This document shows, piece after piece, positions 43,429 to 51,901 of a DNA stretch of 51,948 bases. The DNA comes from Haloferax gibbonsii ATCC 33959 (GTDB lineage Archaea > Halobacteriota > Halobacteria > Halobacteriales > Haloferacaceae): assembly GCF_000336775.1 (NCBI RefSeq), contig NZ_AOLJ01000011.1, positions 794,503 to 846,450 of the forward strand, given 5' to 3'. Numbering within the stretch: the first letter of the stretch is position 1; the number at the start of each line of letters is the position of its first letter. The notes below the pieces were generated by a model. It was not told where the DNA came from, did no database searches, and was given only the letters and a program-made list of their open reading frames with translations. The position numbers and the translations under genes were made by a program.

Positions 43429-44289
43429 TCAGTTACCCTTCTCGACGGGCGCGCCGACGAGGTTGCCCCACTCCGTCCACGAGCCGTCGTAGTTGGTGAC
43501 GTTCTCGTAGCCGAGGAGTTCGTGGAGGGCGAACCACGCGATGGACGAGCGCTCGCCGATGCGGCAGTAGGCGATGGTGGACTCGTCGCCTTCGATGCCC
43601 TGGTCCGCGTAGAGTTCGCGGAGTTCGTCGGCGGACTTGAAGGTGCCGTCGTCGTTGACGGTCGCGGCCCACGAGATGTTGCTCGCGCCGGGGATGTGGC
43701 CGCCGCGCTGGGCGGTCTCCTGCAGTCCCGGGGGCGCGAGAATCTCGCCGGAGAACTCTTCGGGCGAGCGAACGTCGACGAGGGGAAGGCCCTTGTCGAC
43801 CGCCTTCTCGACGTCGTCGCGGTACGCGCGGATGTCCTCGAAGGGACCCTTGGCGCTGTAGTCTTGCTCCGGGAAGGACGGGACTTCGTCGGTCGTCGGA
43901 TAGTCGTTGTCGACCCAGTAGTCGCGGCCGCCGTTCATCAGGTGAACGTTCTCGTGGCCGTAATACTTGAACTGCCAATAGGTGTAGGCGGCGAACCAGT
44001 TGGAGTTGTCGCCGTAGAGGACGACCGTGGAGTCCTCGGAGATGCCGTGGGAACCGAGGAGGTCCTCGAAGTCCTCCTTGGTCAGCACGTCACGGGTCGT
44101 CTGGTCCTGCAGCTGGGACTCCCAGTTGAACCCGATGGCACCGGGGGCGTGACTCTCGTCGTACGCCTCGGTGTCCACGTCCACTTCGACGAGTCGGTAC
44201 GCCGGGTCGTCGCTCTGGAACTCGTCGAGGTGGCTCTCCACCCAGTCCGCAGAGACGAGCACGTCCTTCGCGTAATCGGAGTTTGACAT
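43429..44289 (-). CDS. tssA: Tandem-rhodanese thiosulfate sulfurtransferase
   Basis: The 286-residue enzyme has two rhodanese domains, the N-terminal one inactive and the C-terminal one with catalytic C242 in YCRIGERSS. It moves sulfane sulfur from thiosulfate to an acceptor such as cyanide or thiols. AYDESHAPGAIGFNWE and PLVDVRSPEEFSGE are the paired domain-start signatures. ATG 44289 (MSNSDYAKDVLVSADW) is chosen; a TATA-like GTTATGG lies about 28 bases upstream, whereas an in-frame start at 44328 would lie ahead of it. Confidence 0.92.
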   Translation of the reverse strand: MSNSDYAKDVLVSADWVESHLDEFQSDDPAYRLVEVDVDTEAYDESHAPGAIGFNWESQLQDQTTRDVLTKEDFEDLLGSHGISEDSTVVLYGDNSNWFAAYTYWQFKYYGHENVHLMNGGRDYWVDNDYPTTDEVPSFPEQDYSAKGPFEDIRAYRDDVEKAVDKGLPLVDVRSPEEFSGEILAPPGLQETAQRGGHIPGASNISWAATVNDDGTFKSADELRELYADQGIEGDESTIAYCRIGERSSIAWFALHELLGYENVTNYDGSWTEWGNLVGAPVEKGN

Positions 44290-44540
44290 CGCGTTTCTCC
44301 GTACAACAGGAAGGCCCATAACTCTCACAGCGACGGCATGTACGGCCTGACCTCGGGTGATGCGGCAATATTGTCCCAGATATGGCGGGGGAGACGGCGA
44401 AACTGACTCGGAGAACGGCCGTCTCGGGGACTCTCAGCCCGGTATCCGACGAAACCAGCAACAACATCCGCTACCCCGGACACGTGGCGAGGGGTGCGAG
44501 GAGGGGCGGACCTAAACCCGCGGCCCGGAAACGTGGGGAC

Positions 44541-45317
44541 ATGGTAGACGTGGTCTCTTCGACGTGGCTCGCGGACCGACTCGGCGACGTTCGCGTGGTG
44601 GACGTGCGGGACGGCTGGGAGTTCGACGGCATCGGGCACCTCCCCGGCGCGGTGTCGATACCCTTCGACGAGTTCCGAAGCGCCGACGGCGACGTGGGGA
44701 TGCTCCCCGGCCGCGACGCGTGGTCCGACCTCCTTTCGGGCGCGGGCGTCGCGGCCGACGACGACGTGGTCGCCTACGACGACACCCACGGCGTCTTCGC
44801 CGCCCGCTTTCTCGTGACCGCCCTCCTCTACGGACACGACCCCGAGAAACTCCACCTCCTCGACGGCGACTTCAGCGCGTGGAACCGCGAGCGCGAGACG
44901 ACGACCGAGGCGACCGAGGTCGAGGGGACGGTCTACGAGATAACCGACCCGACCGAGACGCCGCTCGTGGACTTCGAGGCGGTCGAAGCCGCGCTCGACG
45001 ACCCCGAGACCGTCATCGTGGACACCCGCGACCCCGCGGAGTACGACGAGGGCCACCTCCCCGGCGCGGTCAACCTCGACTGGCGCGAACTCGTCGACGA
45101 CGAGACCCGCGGGCTGAAACCGCGGGACGAACTCGACTCGATTCTGGACGCCGCGGGCGTCGCCCCGGACCGTCGGGTCGTCCTCTACTGCAACACCGCC
45201 CGGCGCATCAGCCACACCTACGTCGTCCTCTCGCACCTCGGCTACGACGACGTGGCGTTCTACGAGGGCAGCCTCACCGAGTGGGAGGAACGCGACGGCG
45301 CGGTCGTCGAGGGCTGA
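44541..45317 (+). CDS. tssB: Tandem-rhodanese thiosulfate sulfurtransferase
   Basis: This 258-residue paralogue of the neighbouring enzyme is transcribed divergently from it. Its two domains begin VVDVRDGWEFDGIGHLPGA and VIVDTRDPAEYDEGHLPGA; catalytic C217 lies in YCNTARRIS, a loop that differs from the CRIGERS of its neighbour and suggests different acceptors. ATG 44541 (MVDVVSSTWLADRL) has a TATA-like CCTAAAC about 28 bases upstream. The 251-base shared region probably holds joint regulation. Confidence 0.92.
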   Translation: MVDVVSSTWLADRLGDVRVVDVRDGWEFDGIGHLPGAVSIPFDEFRSADGDVGMLPGRDAWSDLLSGAGVAADDDVVAYDDTHGVFAARFLVTALLYGHDPEKLHLLDGDFSAWNRERETTTEATEVEGTVYEITDPTETPLVDFEAVEAALDDPETVIVDTRDPAEYDEGHLPGAVNLDWRELVDDETRGLKPRDELDSILDAAGVAPDRRVVLYCNTARRISHTYVVLSHLGYDDVAFYEGSLTEWEERDGAVVEG

Positions 45318-45329
45318 CGAGCGGCGCAG

Positions 45330-46364
45330 TCAGGGAGTCTCGACCGGGTCGTCGCCCGCGGCCTCCTCGCCTCCGCCGTCGTCGACGCGTAACTCCGCGC
45401 CGAGCAGGTCAACGGACTCCGCGAGGAGCGCGACGACGAGCGGGCCGGCGATGATACCGACCGGGCCGAGGCTGAGCAGGCCGCCGACGAAGCCGACGAA
45501 GTAGAGGCTCCCCGGCAGGTCGGCGGTCTCCCTGGCGAGTCGCGGGCGAATCAGGATGTCCGGGAGCCACGCGACCGCGAATCCGCCGACGACGACGACG
45601 AGCGCGGCGGCGACGAGGTCGCCGACCGCGGCGTGGTAGACGGCCATCGCCGCGAGCAGGACGCTCGGGCCGACGATGGGGATGAACTGGAGGACGGCCG
45701 CGACCGTGGCGAGCGTGACGACGTACTCGTAGCCGAGCGCCCAGAAGACGACGAGGCCGATGGCGAACGTGCCGACGGCGGTCGCCGCCTGCAGGACGTA
45801 GATGGCGAACAGCGTCTCGCGGGCCCGCTTGTTGAGCGCCGTCGCCGCGTCCCGGTAGTCGGCGGGGACCAGCGCGAGGAGCGTCCGCCCGACGGCGTCG
45901 CCGCTGAGGAGCAGCGAGAACACGAGGAACCCGAACAGCGTGAGTTTGATGAGGACCACGGGCGCGGCGGTGGCGGCGGCGCGGCCGAGCGACTGGAGCA
46001 GGTTGAGGCCGACCGCAACCACGTCGTCGAGCGTCACCGTCTCGACCATCCCGAGGAACTCGACGGTCACCACGTCGGGCAGGAGCGCCGCGAGCTCGAG
46101 GATGTCGCTCAGTCGGAGGAAGACGATGACGACGAGCGGCGCGAGCACGACGCCGACGCCGACCGCCGCGACGACGGTGGCGGCGAGGCTGGCGACCCAG
46201 CGGGAGGCCCCGCGCGCTTCGAGGCGTCGCCTGAGCGGCACGAGCAGGTAGGCGACGGTGATGGCGAAAAACACCGTCGCCAACACGTCCGCGAGCATGA
46301 CCGCCGCGAGCAGCGCGAAGAGGGCGAGCACACCGCCGAGGACGTACGGACGAGAAGCAGTCAC
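45330..46364 (-). CDS. AI-2E transporter (PerM) family membrane protein
   Basis: The 344-residue protein has about eight helices and the family layout: two N-terminal helices, a soluble loop (LSDILELAALLPDV), then the conserved FIPIVGPSVLLAAMAVYHA and LSLGPVGIIAGPLVVAL near the end. The family includes antiporters and efflux pumps; the autoinducer-2 role of its bacterial name should not be assumed in an archaeon. Start is GTG 46364. A short acidic tail ends EEAAGDDPVETP. Confidence 0.88.
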   Translation of the reverse strand: MTASRPYVLGGVLALFALLAAVMLADVLATVFFAITVAYLLVPLRRRLEARGASRWVASLAATVVAAVGVGVVLAPLVVIVFLRLSDILELAALLPDVVTVEFLGMVETVTLDDVVAVGLNLLQSLGRAAATAAPVVLIKLTLFGFLVFSLLLSGDAVGRTLLALVPADYRDAATALNKRARETLFAIYVLQAATAVGTFAIGLVVFWALGYEYVVTLATVAAVLQFIPIVGPSVLLAAMAVYHAAVGDLVAAALVVVVGGFAVAWLPDILIRPRLARETADLPGSLYFVGFVGGLLSLGPVGIIAGPLVVALLAESVDLLGAELRVDDGGGEEAAGDDPVETP

Positions 46365-46414
46365 CTCCGGTGATACTCCCGCCGAGGATAAAGTCGTTCT
46401 CCCGACACGGACCT

Positions 46415-46431
46415 CGAATCCGACGGATTCG
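46415..46431. promoter_or_regulatory. Inverted repeat CGAATCC-GAC-GGATTCG upstream of the thiamine operon
   Basis: A perfect 7+3+7 repeat lies about 65-80 bases before the thiB ATG and just upstream of a TATA-like GTTTATT (46434-46440); another candidate, GTTAAGTA, is about 28 bases before the ATG. It is also within 50 bases of the divergent AI-2E-family start. A thiamine regulator such as haloarchaeal ThiR is a guess. No TPP riboswitch is seen. Confidence 0.45.
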
Positions 46432-46494
46432 GCCGTTTATTCGTCTCCGAGAACACCACGCCCGTTAAGTACCACAGAGTGCAACAACCGAGTA

Positions 46495-47637
46495 ATGAGA
46501 CGACGTAGTTTCCTGAAGGCCGCCGGTGCGGGAGGCGTCTCCGCGCTCCTCGCCGGCTGTACCGGGACCGGCGGCGAGCAGACGACGACCGAGGCTTCGG
46601 GCGACACGACCGAGACGACCACGGCGACGACGACCGAGGGGACGACCGCGGGCGGCGAGTCGCCGACGCTCACCGTCGGTACCTACGGCTCGTTCGTCGA
46701 CGCGCCGAGTTCGAGCCCAGGTCCGTGGCTGAAAGAGACGTTCGAGTCCGAGTTCGACGCGACGCTGGAGTGGCAGACGCCCGATTCGGGCGTGAACTAC
46801 TACATCGAGCGCGCCCTCCAGGGCGTCGAGTCCGGCGCGGACCTCTACGTCGGCCTCGACGCGCAGATGCTCGTCCGCATCGACCAGAAGCTCGACGAGG
46901 CGCTGTTCTCGCCCGCCGAGGGACTGTCCCGAGCCGACGAGGTGAACGAGCAACTGAACTTCGACCCGCAGGGCCGCGCGGTCCCCTACGACACGGGCTA
47001 CATCTCGCTCGTCTACAACGAGACCTACGGCGACGGCGACTTCGTCGCCCCCGAGACGTTCGACGGCCTGCTGGAGTCCGAGTACGCGGGCGCGCTCCTC
47101 GCGCAGAATCCCACGTCGTCGGCGACGGGACAGGCGTTCTTACTCCACACCATCGACGCCAAGGGCGAAGACGGCTACCTCGACTACTGGGCGAGTCTGA
47201 AGGAAAACGACGTCCGCGTCCTCGGCGACTGGGAGGACTCCTACAACGCCTACTCGAACGGGGAGGCCCCGATGGTCGTCTCGTACTCGACCGACCAGGT
47301 GTTCGCCGCCGAGTCCGGCGAGGACATGGCGAAACACCAGATTCGCTTCCTGAACGACGAGGGCTACGCCAACCCCGAGGGGATGGCCCACTTCGCCGAC
47401 GCGTCGAACCCCGACCTCGCGGCCGAGTTCATGGACTTCATGCTCCGACCCGAGGTGCAGGCCGAAATCGCCGTCCGCAACGTCCAGTTCCCGGCCACGA
47501 CCACCGCGGAGCTGCCCGAGGACTTCGCGCAGTACGCACAGGAGCCGCCGGAAGCCGTCACGTTCTCCTACGACCGGCTTCAGAACAACCTGAGTGACTG
47601 GACCGACGCCTGGGCCCGCGAGTTCGCCAGAAAGTGA
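46495..47637 (+). CDS. thiB: Thiamine ABC transporter substrate-binding lipoprotein
   Basis: The 380-residue protein begins MRRRSFLKAAGAGG, a Tat signal, with lipobox LLAGC and a Thr/Glu-rich tether. The mature domain matches ThiB/TbpA binding proteins: LTVGTYGSFVDAPSSSPGPW, VPYDTGYISLVYNE and PMVVSYSTDQVFA. It would capture thiamine or thiamine phosphates outside the cell and hand them to the ThiP permease encoded nine bases downstream. Fe(III)-type ligands are an alternative within the wider family. Confidence 0.88.
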   Translation: MRRRSFLKAAGAGGVSALLAGCTGTGGEQTTTEASGDTTETTTATTTEGTTAGGESPTLTVGTYGSFVDAPSSSPGPWLKETFESEFDATLEWQTPDSGVNYYIERALQGVESGADLYVGLDAQMLVRIDQKLDEALFSPAEGLSRADEVNEQLNFDPQGRAVPYDTGYISLVYNETYGDGDFVAPETFDGLLESEYAGALLAQNPTSSATGQAFLLHTIDAKGEDGYLDYWASLKENDVRVLGDWEDSYNAYSNGEAPMVVSYSTDQVFAAESGEDMAKHQIRFLNDEGYANPEGMAHFADASNPDLAAEFMDFMLRPEVQAEIAVRNVQFPATTTAELPEDFAQYAQEPPEAVTFSYDRLQNNLSDWTDAWAREFARK

Positions 47638-47646
47638 GGTGAACCG

Positions 47647-49362
47647 GTGAGCCGCGTCTCGGTTCGCCGGGTCGCCCGCGTCCTCGAACAGCGACTGCTC
47701 ACCCTCGTCGCGGCGCTCACCGCCGTCGTCCTCCTGGTCCTGTTTTACTACCCCGTCGCCACCGTCTTCGCCGACGCCGTCCTCGTGGACGGCCGACTCA
47801 CCGTCGAACCAATCGCGACGATTCTGACGAGCGAGTTCTACCTCGTCGACATCATCTGGTTCACGGCGAAACAGGCGTTCTACTCGACGCTCGCCAGCCT
47901 CGCGCTCGGCCTCCCCGCCGCGTGGCTGTTCTCGCGCTTCGAGTTCCGCGGCCGCGAGACGCTCCGCTCGCTTACCATCCTCCCGTTCGTCATGCCCTCC
48001 ATCATGGTCGCCATCGGCTTCGTGGCGACGTTCGGCCGCAACGGGACGCTGAACCGCGCGCTCTCCGCCGTCGGCCTCCCGCCGGTCGAACTGCTGTTCA
48101 CGCTCGAAGCCATCATCGTCGCCCACGCGTTCTACAACGCCCCGCTCGTCGCCCGCGTCGTCACCGCCGCGTGGGAGAGCGTGGACGCCCGGACCGTCGA
48201 GACCGCCCGCTCGCTCGGCGCGAACCCGCGGCGGGCCTTCCGCGACGTCGTCCTCCCACAGCTCCTGCCGTCCATCGGCGTCGGCGCGACCCTGACGTTC
48301 ATCTTCACCTTCGCGTCGTTCCCCATCGTCCTCGCGCTCGGCGGCTTCCAACTGGCGACCATCGAGGTGTTCGTCTACTCGCGGGTCCGAGACCTCGCGT
48401 ACGCCGAGGCCGCCAGCCTCGCGGTCATCGAGACGGTCATCTCCATCACGCTGACCGCCGTCTACCTCCGGTACGAGGCCAGCCAGCGGTCGGCCGGCGG
48501 CGCGGCGAACCCGCTTCCCCGCCGGTCTGTCGTCCCGTCCGACTGGACGCCGAAATCGACGCTTCGGACGGTCGGCATCGCCGGCTACGCCCTCGTCGTC
48601 GGACTGGTGTTCGTCGTCCCCATCGCCAGCATGATTCTGGCGAGCGTCACCGGCGGCGACGGCGGCTTCACGCTCGCCAACTACGCCTTCCTCGTCGAGC
48701 GACAGGCGACCGGCGCGAGCTTTCAGGTCAAACCACTCCCCGCCATCCTGAACTCGCTGGCCTTCGCCGCGGGGACGCTCGTCGTGGCCGTCCCGATGGG
48801 CGTGGTGATGGCCGTCCTCACGACCCGCCGGTACCGCGGGCGCGGCCTCATCGACGTGCTCTCGATGGCCCCCTTCGCCGTCTCGGGCATCGTCGTCGGC
48901 CTCGGCCTGCTCCGCGGCCTCGTCTTCGGCGTCGACGTGCTGGGGACGCGAATCCGCGTCACCGGCGCGCTCGCTATCGTCGCGGCCCACGCCGTCGGCG
49001 CGTACCCCTTCGTCACCCGGAACGTCGCGCCGCTTTTCGCCCGACTCGACGGCCGGCTCGTGGAGTCCGCGCGGTCGCTCGGCGCGACCAGAACCCGCGC
49101 GCTCGTCGATATCGAACTGCCGCTCGTCTGGACCGGCGTCGTCGCGGGCGCGGCGTTCGCCGTCGCCATCAGCATCGGCGAGTTCGACTCGACCATCATC
49201 CTCGCGGAGGGCGCGGGGAGCTACACGATGCCCATCGCGGTCGAGCGGTTCCTCGGGCGACGGCTCGGCCCCGCGACGGCGATGGGCTGTCTCCTGCTTC
49301 TCGTCACGTCCGCCAGCTTCCTCGTCGTGGACCGCTTCGGCGGCCGGTGGGGCGAGCTATGA
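47647..49362 (+). CDS. thiP: Thiamine ABC transporter permease
   Basis: The 571-residue protein contains two complete permease domains with about twelve helices. EAA loops occur at VETARSLGANPRRAFRDVVL and VESARSLGATRTRALVDIEL, matching the duplicated ThiP/FbpB architecture. Start is GTG 47647, supported by the ribosome site GAGGTGA just upstream. Its TGA overlaps an ATG (ATGA) that opens a 33-codon frame ahead of the ATPase gene. Confidence 0.9.
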   Translation: MSRVSVRRVARVLEQRLLTLVAALTAVVLLVLFYYPVATVFADAVLVDGRLTVEPIATILTSEFYLVDIIWFTAKQAFYSTLASLALGLPAAWLFSRFEFRGRETLRSLTILPFVMPSIMVAIGFVATFGRNGTLNRALSAVGLPPVELLFTLEAIIVAHAFYNAPLVARVVTAAWESVDARTVETARSLGANPRRAFRDVVLPQLLPSIGVGATLTFIFTFASFPIVLALGGFQLATIEVFVYSRVRDLAYAEAASLAVIETVISITLTAVYLRYEASQRSAGGAANPLPRRSVVPSDWTPKSTLRTVGIAGYALVVGLVFVVPIASMILASVTGGDGGFTLANYAFLVERQATGASFQVKPLPAILNSLAFAAGTLVVAVPMGVVMAVLTTRRYRGRGLIDVLSMAPFAVSGIVVGLGLLRGLVFGVDVLGTRIRVTGALAIVAAHAVGAYPFVTRNVAPLFARLDGRLVESARSLGATRTRALVDIELPLVWTGVVAGAAFAVAISIGEFDSTIILAEGAGSYTMPIAVERFLGRRLGPATAMGCLLLLVTSASFLVVDRFGGRWGEL

Positions 49363-49460
49363 GGGTGCCCGGGGAACGAGACGGGGGCGAGCCGCGGGAA
49401 GTGAGAATTATGACCGTCCGCCGGCGAGGGGAGAACGTGACTTCGGAGGCGAACCCGTGA
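49359..49460 (+). CDS. 33-aa ORF linking thiP and thiQ
   Basis: The frame MRVPGERDGGEPREVRIMTV continues to SEANP. Its ATG overlaps the thiP stop as ATGA, and its TGA overlaps the thiQ GTG as GTGA, so a ribosome could pass through all three frames without leaving the message. It is basic and has no known family. It may exist only to couple translation, or be a decayed coding segment. Confidence 0.4.
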   Translation: MRVPGERDGGEPREVRIMTVRRRGENVTSEANP

Positions 49461-50593
49461 GACTCGAACTCGACGCGGTGTCCAAGCGCTACGGGTCGGC
49501 GACGGCGCTCGATTCCGTCTCGCTGTCGGTCGACGACGGCGAGTTTTTCACGCTCGTCGGCCCCTCTGGCTGCGGCAAGACGACCACGCTCCGCTGTATC
49601 GCCGGCTTCGAGTCCCCGACCGAGGGGACCGTGCGCTTCGACGGCGAGTCGATGGCCGGCGTCGCGCCCGAGTCCCGGGGCGTCGGCGTCGTGTTCCAGA
49701 ACTACGCGCTGTTCCCACACCTCAGCGTCGGCGAGAACGTCGCCTACGGCCTCCGCTTTACCGACCCGCCGGGCGGTGGCACCCGCGACGAGCGCGTCGC
49801 GGAACTGCTGGACCTCGTCGACCTCGCGGGGTTCGAAGACCGCGACCCGGACTCGCTTTCGGGCGGGCAGCAACAGCGTGTCGCGCTCGCCCGCGCCCTC
49901 GCGCCCGGCCCGGACCTCCTGCTCCTCGACGAGCCGATGTCGGCGCTCGACGCCCGGCTCCGCGACCGCCTCCGCCGACAGGTAAAGCGCATCCAGTCGG
50001 AACTCGGCGTGACGACCGTCTACGTCACCCACGACCAGTCGGAGGCGCTGGCGGTGTCCGACCGGGTGGCCGTCCTCAACCGCGGCCGCGTCGAACAGGT
50101 CGGCCGGCCCCGCGAACTCTACCACCGCCCGCGGACGCGGTTCGTCGCGGAGTTCCTCGGCGAGAACAACGTCCTCGACGGGGTCGTCGAGTCTCGACCG
50201 GAAACGGGGGGGATTCGCGTCGGCGTCGGCGACGCGGTGTTCACGCTGGCCGAGGGTCGACGCGTCCTCGGCCAAGGTGGTTCGGCGTCCGGCGACCGCG
50301 CTGAAACCGACGGGAGAGACGGCGGCCGACCCGCACGTCCCGAGACCGGGGACAGCCTCACCTTCTGCGTCCGACCCGAACAGCTCCGAGTCGGCGCGGA
50401 GACGAACCGAGTCCGCGGAACCGTCGTCGACACCGAGTTTCAGGGGGCGACGACGCGGGTGCGACTCGACTGGGGCGGGACGGAACTCGTCGTGGCGGTC
50501 GAAGACGGCGGCGAAGAATCAGCGGCCGGATTCGAGGACGGGACGACGCTGGATATCGGATTCGCCCCGGCGTCGGCTCACATCGTCGACTAG
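49457..50593 (+). CDS. thiQ: Thiamine ABC transporter ATP-binding protein
   Basis: The 378-residue ATPase has Walker A GPSGCGKT (residues 35-42), signature LSGGQQQR, Walker B LLLLDEPMSALD and switch YVTHDQSEAL. A C-terminal TOBE domain follows (FCVRPEQLRV and VVDTEFQGATTRVRL), interrupted by a hydrophilic Gly/Asp/Arg-rich insert (about residues 272-295). PotA-like ATPases serve several import classes; the thiamine assignment rests on ThiB and ThiP. Start is GTG 49457. Confidence 0.9.
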   Translation: MRLELDAVSKRYGSATALDSVSLSVDDGEFFTLVGPSGCGKTTTLRCIAGFESPTEGTVRFDGESMAGVAPESRGVGVVFQNYALFPHLSVGENVAYGLRFTDPPGGGTRDERVAELLDLVDLAGFEDRDPDSLSGGQQQRVALARALAPGPDLLLLDEPMSALDARLRDRLRRQVKRIQSELGVTTVYVTHDQSEALAVSDRVAVLNRGRVEQVGRPRELYHRPRTRFVAEFLGENNVLDGVVESRPETGGIRVGVGDAVFTLAEGRRVLGQGGSASGDRAETDGRDGGRPARPETGDSLTFCVRPEQLRVGAETNRVRGTVVDTEFQGATTRVRLDWGGTELVVAVEDGGEESAAGFEDGTTLDIGFAPASAHIVD

Positions 50594-50635
50594 GCCGGAA
50601 GCGCGGGTCGGTCGGTTCTGCGGTCCCGTTCCGCG

Positions 50636-51316
50636 TCAGGGTGCGACGCCGACAGTCAGGAGCGTGCCGAACGTCCGGTAGCGCTCGACCATCGCCTCGC
50701 GGGTCTCCCAGTCGTCGGTCGGGAACTCGGCGGCCGCCGGGATGTCGATGTCGAGGTCGGCGATGGAGTCCTGTTCGGCGACGTGGAGGCCGGCGTCGCG
50801 GAACGCCTCGCGGTACTCGGCGTGGGACCACCGGGTCATGTCGATGGAGATGAGGTCCTGCCACTCGTGGGAGTGGACGTTCTCCTCGTAGTAATTGACC
50901 GCGCAGTAGAACGTCCCGCCGGGCCTGAGGATACGGGCGATTTCTTCGAGGGTGTGGTGCGGGTCGGCGGCGTAGTAGAACGCCTCCATCGACCAGACGT
51001 GGTCGACGCTGTCGTCGTCGAACGGGAGGTCGTCGAAGTCGCCGACGAGAAACGAGAGGTCGTCGGTGTCGGTGTACTCGCGGGCGTTCTGGACCATCTC
51101 GGGCGAGCCGTCGAGGCCGAACCCGCGGCCGATGCCCTTCGTGTCGCGAAGCGCGCGCAGGGCGTAGCCGCTCCCGGTCCCGAGGTCGACGACGGTGTCG
51201 CCTTCCTCGACCGGCATCCGTGCGAGCGCGTGCTTCGCGGTGTGCCAGTGTCGGTCCTCCATGCCCTTGTCGCGGCCGTCGGCCGCCCAGGCGTCGAACT
51301 CGTCGCGGACGCTCAT
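50636..51316 (-). CDS. Class I SAM-dependent methyltransferase
   Basis: The 226-residue protein has the Rossmann methyltransferase motifs: motif I VVDLGTGSGYALRAL, the acidic ribose-binding residue in GFGLDGSPEMVQNA, LVGDFDDLPFDDDSVD and post-motif ILRPGGTFYCAVNYYEE (Methyltransf_11). The acceptor cannot be inferred; ubiquinone/menaquinone or small-molecule methylation is typical of the group. It converges on thiQ, 42 bases apart. Confidence 0.88.
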   Translation of the reverse strand: MSVRDEFDAWAADGRDKGMEDRHWHTAKHALARMPVEEGDTVVDLGTGSGYALRALRDTKGIGRGFGLDGSPEMVQNAREYTDTDDLSFLVGDFDDLPFDDDSVDHVWSMEAFYYAADPHHTLEEIARILRPGGTFYCAVNYYEENVHSHEWQDLISIDMTRWSHAEYREAFRDAGLHVAEQDSIADLDIDIPAAAEFPTDDWETREAMVERYRTFGTLLTVGVAP

Positions 51317-51442
51317 ACCGGAGCCTCGCGCGCCGGGGTGAAAATGCGTTCGAACTGGTCCCGCGGGGGCGGCGAATCCGGCGGCGAATCGGCCGCGTCT
51401 CCCGTCGCGCCTTTTAATTACCGGCGTCCCGACGACCGGTGT

Positions 51443-51901
51443 ATGGTCGGAGTCCGCCGCCGGTTCGCGCTCGCCGACACCGCTCAGCAGGTCGTCGGCG
51501 GGTTCCTCCTCGCGGGGCCGTTCGTCGTCACCGAGGAGGTGTGGGTGCTCGCGCGGAGCATGTCGTTCGCGCAGGCGATTCTCACCCTCTTTATCGTGCT
51601 CGCGGTCGGCTACGGCGCGCTCTACAAGGCCGACGACCGCGACCCCGACCGAGAGCGCGAGGTCGGCGGGATTCCCGTCCGGTTCATCTCGCTCATCACT
51701 GTCTCGTACCTCTCCGTGTTCATCCTCGCGCTCGCGTTCGACGCGCCGGGGACGTTCCTCTCGGACGTGTCGGGGGAGGTCCTCGTCACCGTGCTGGGGT
51801 ACGACCTCGACCTCGCGGTGCTCCGCATCACGCTCAAGGCGACGAGCGTCGGCGCGGTGTTCAGCGTCATCGGCGCCGCCACGGCCGACTCGCTGTTCTG
51901 A
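51443..51901 (+). CDS. Conserved integral membrane protein (DUF2391-like)
   Basis: The 152-residue protein has four hydrophobic segments (about residues 15-38, 43-62, 80-101 and 128-148), starts MVGVRRRFALADTAQQVVGG, and has the ALYKADDRDPDRERE hydrophilic loop. It resembles the DUF2391 / TIGR02587 membrane family, of unknown function. A TATA box (CTTTTAATTACC) about 28 bases before ATG 51443 supports a leaderless start. The gene is divergent from the methyltransferase. Confidence 0.75.
   Translation: MVGVRRRFALADTAQQVVGGFLLAGPFVVTEEVWVLARSMSFAQAILTLFIVLAVGYGALYKADDRDPDREREVGGIPVRFISLITVSYLSVFILALAFDAPGTFLSDVSGEVLVTVLGYDLDLAVLRITLKATSVGAVFSVIGAATADSLF

Noticed and set aside
46365..46494. TPP riboswitch ahead of the thiamine operon
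   Set aside because: No THI-box-like CTGAGA segment or paired helices could be found; only an inverted repeat is present.
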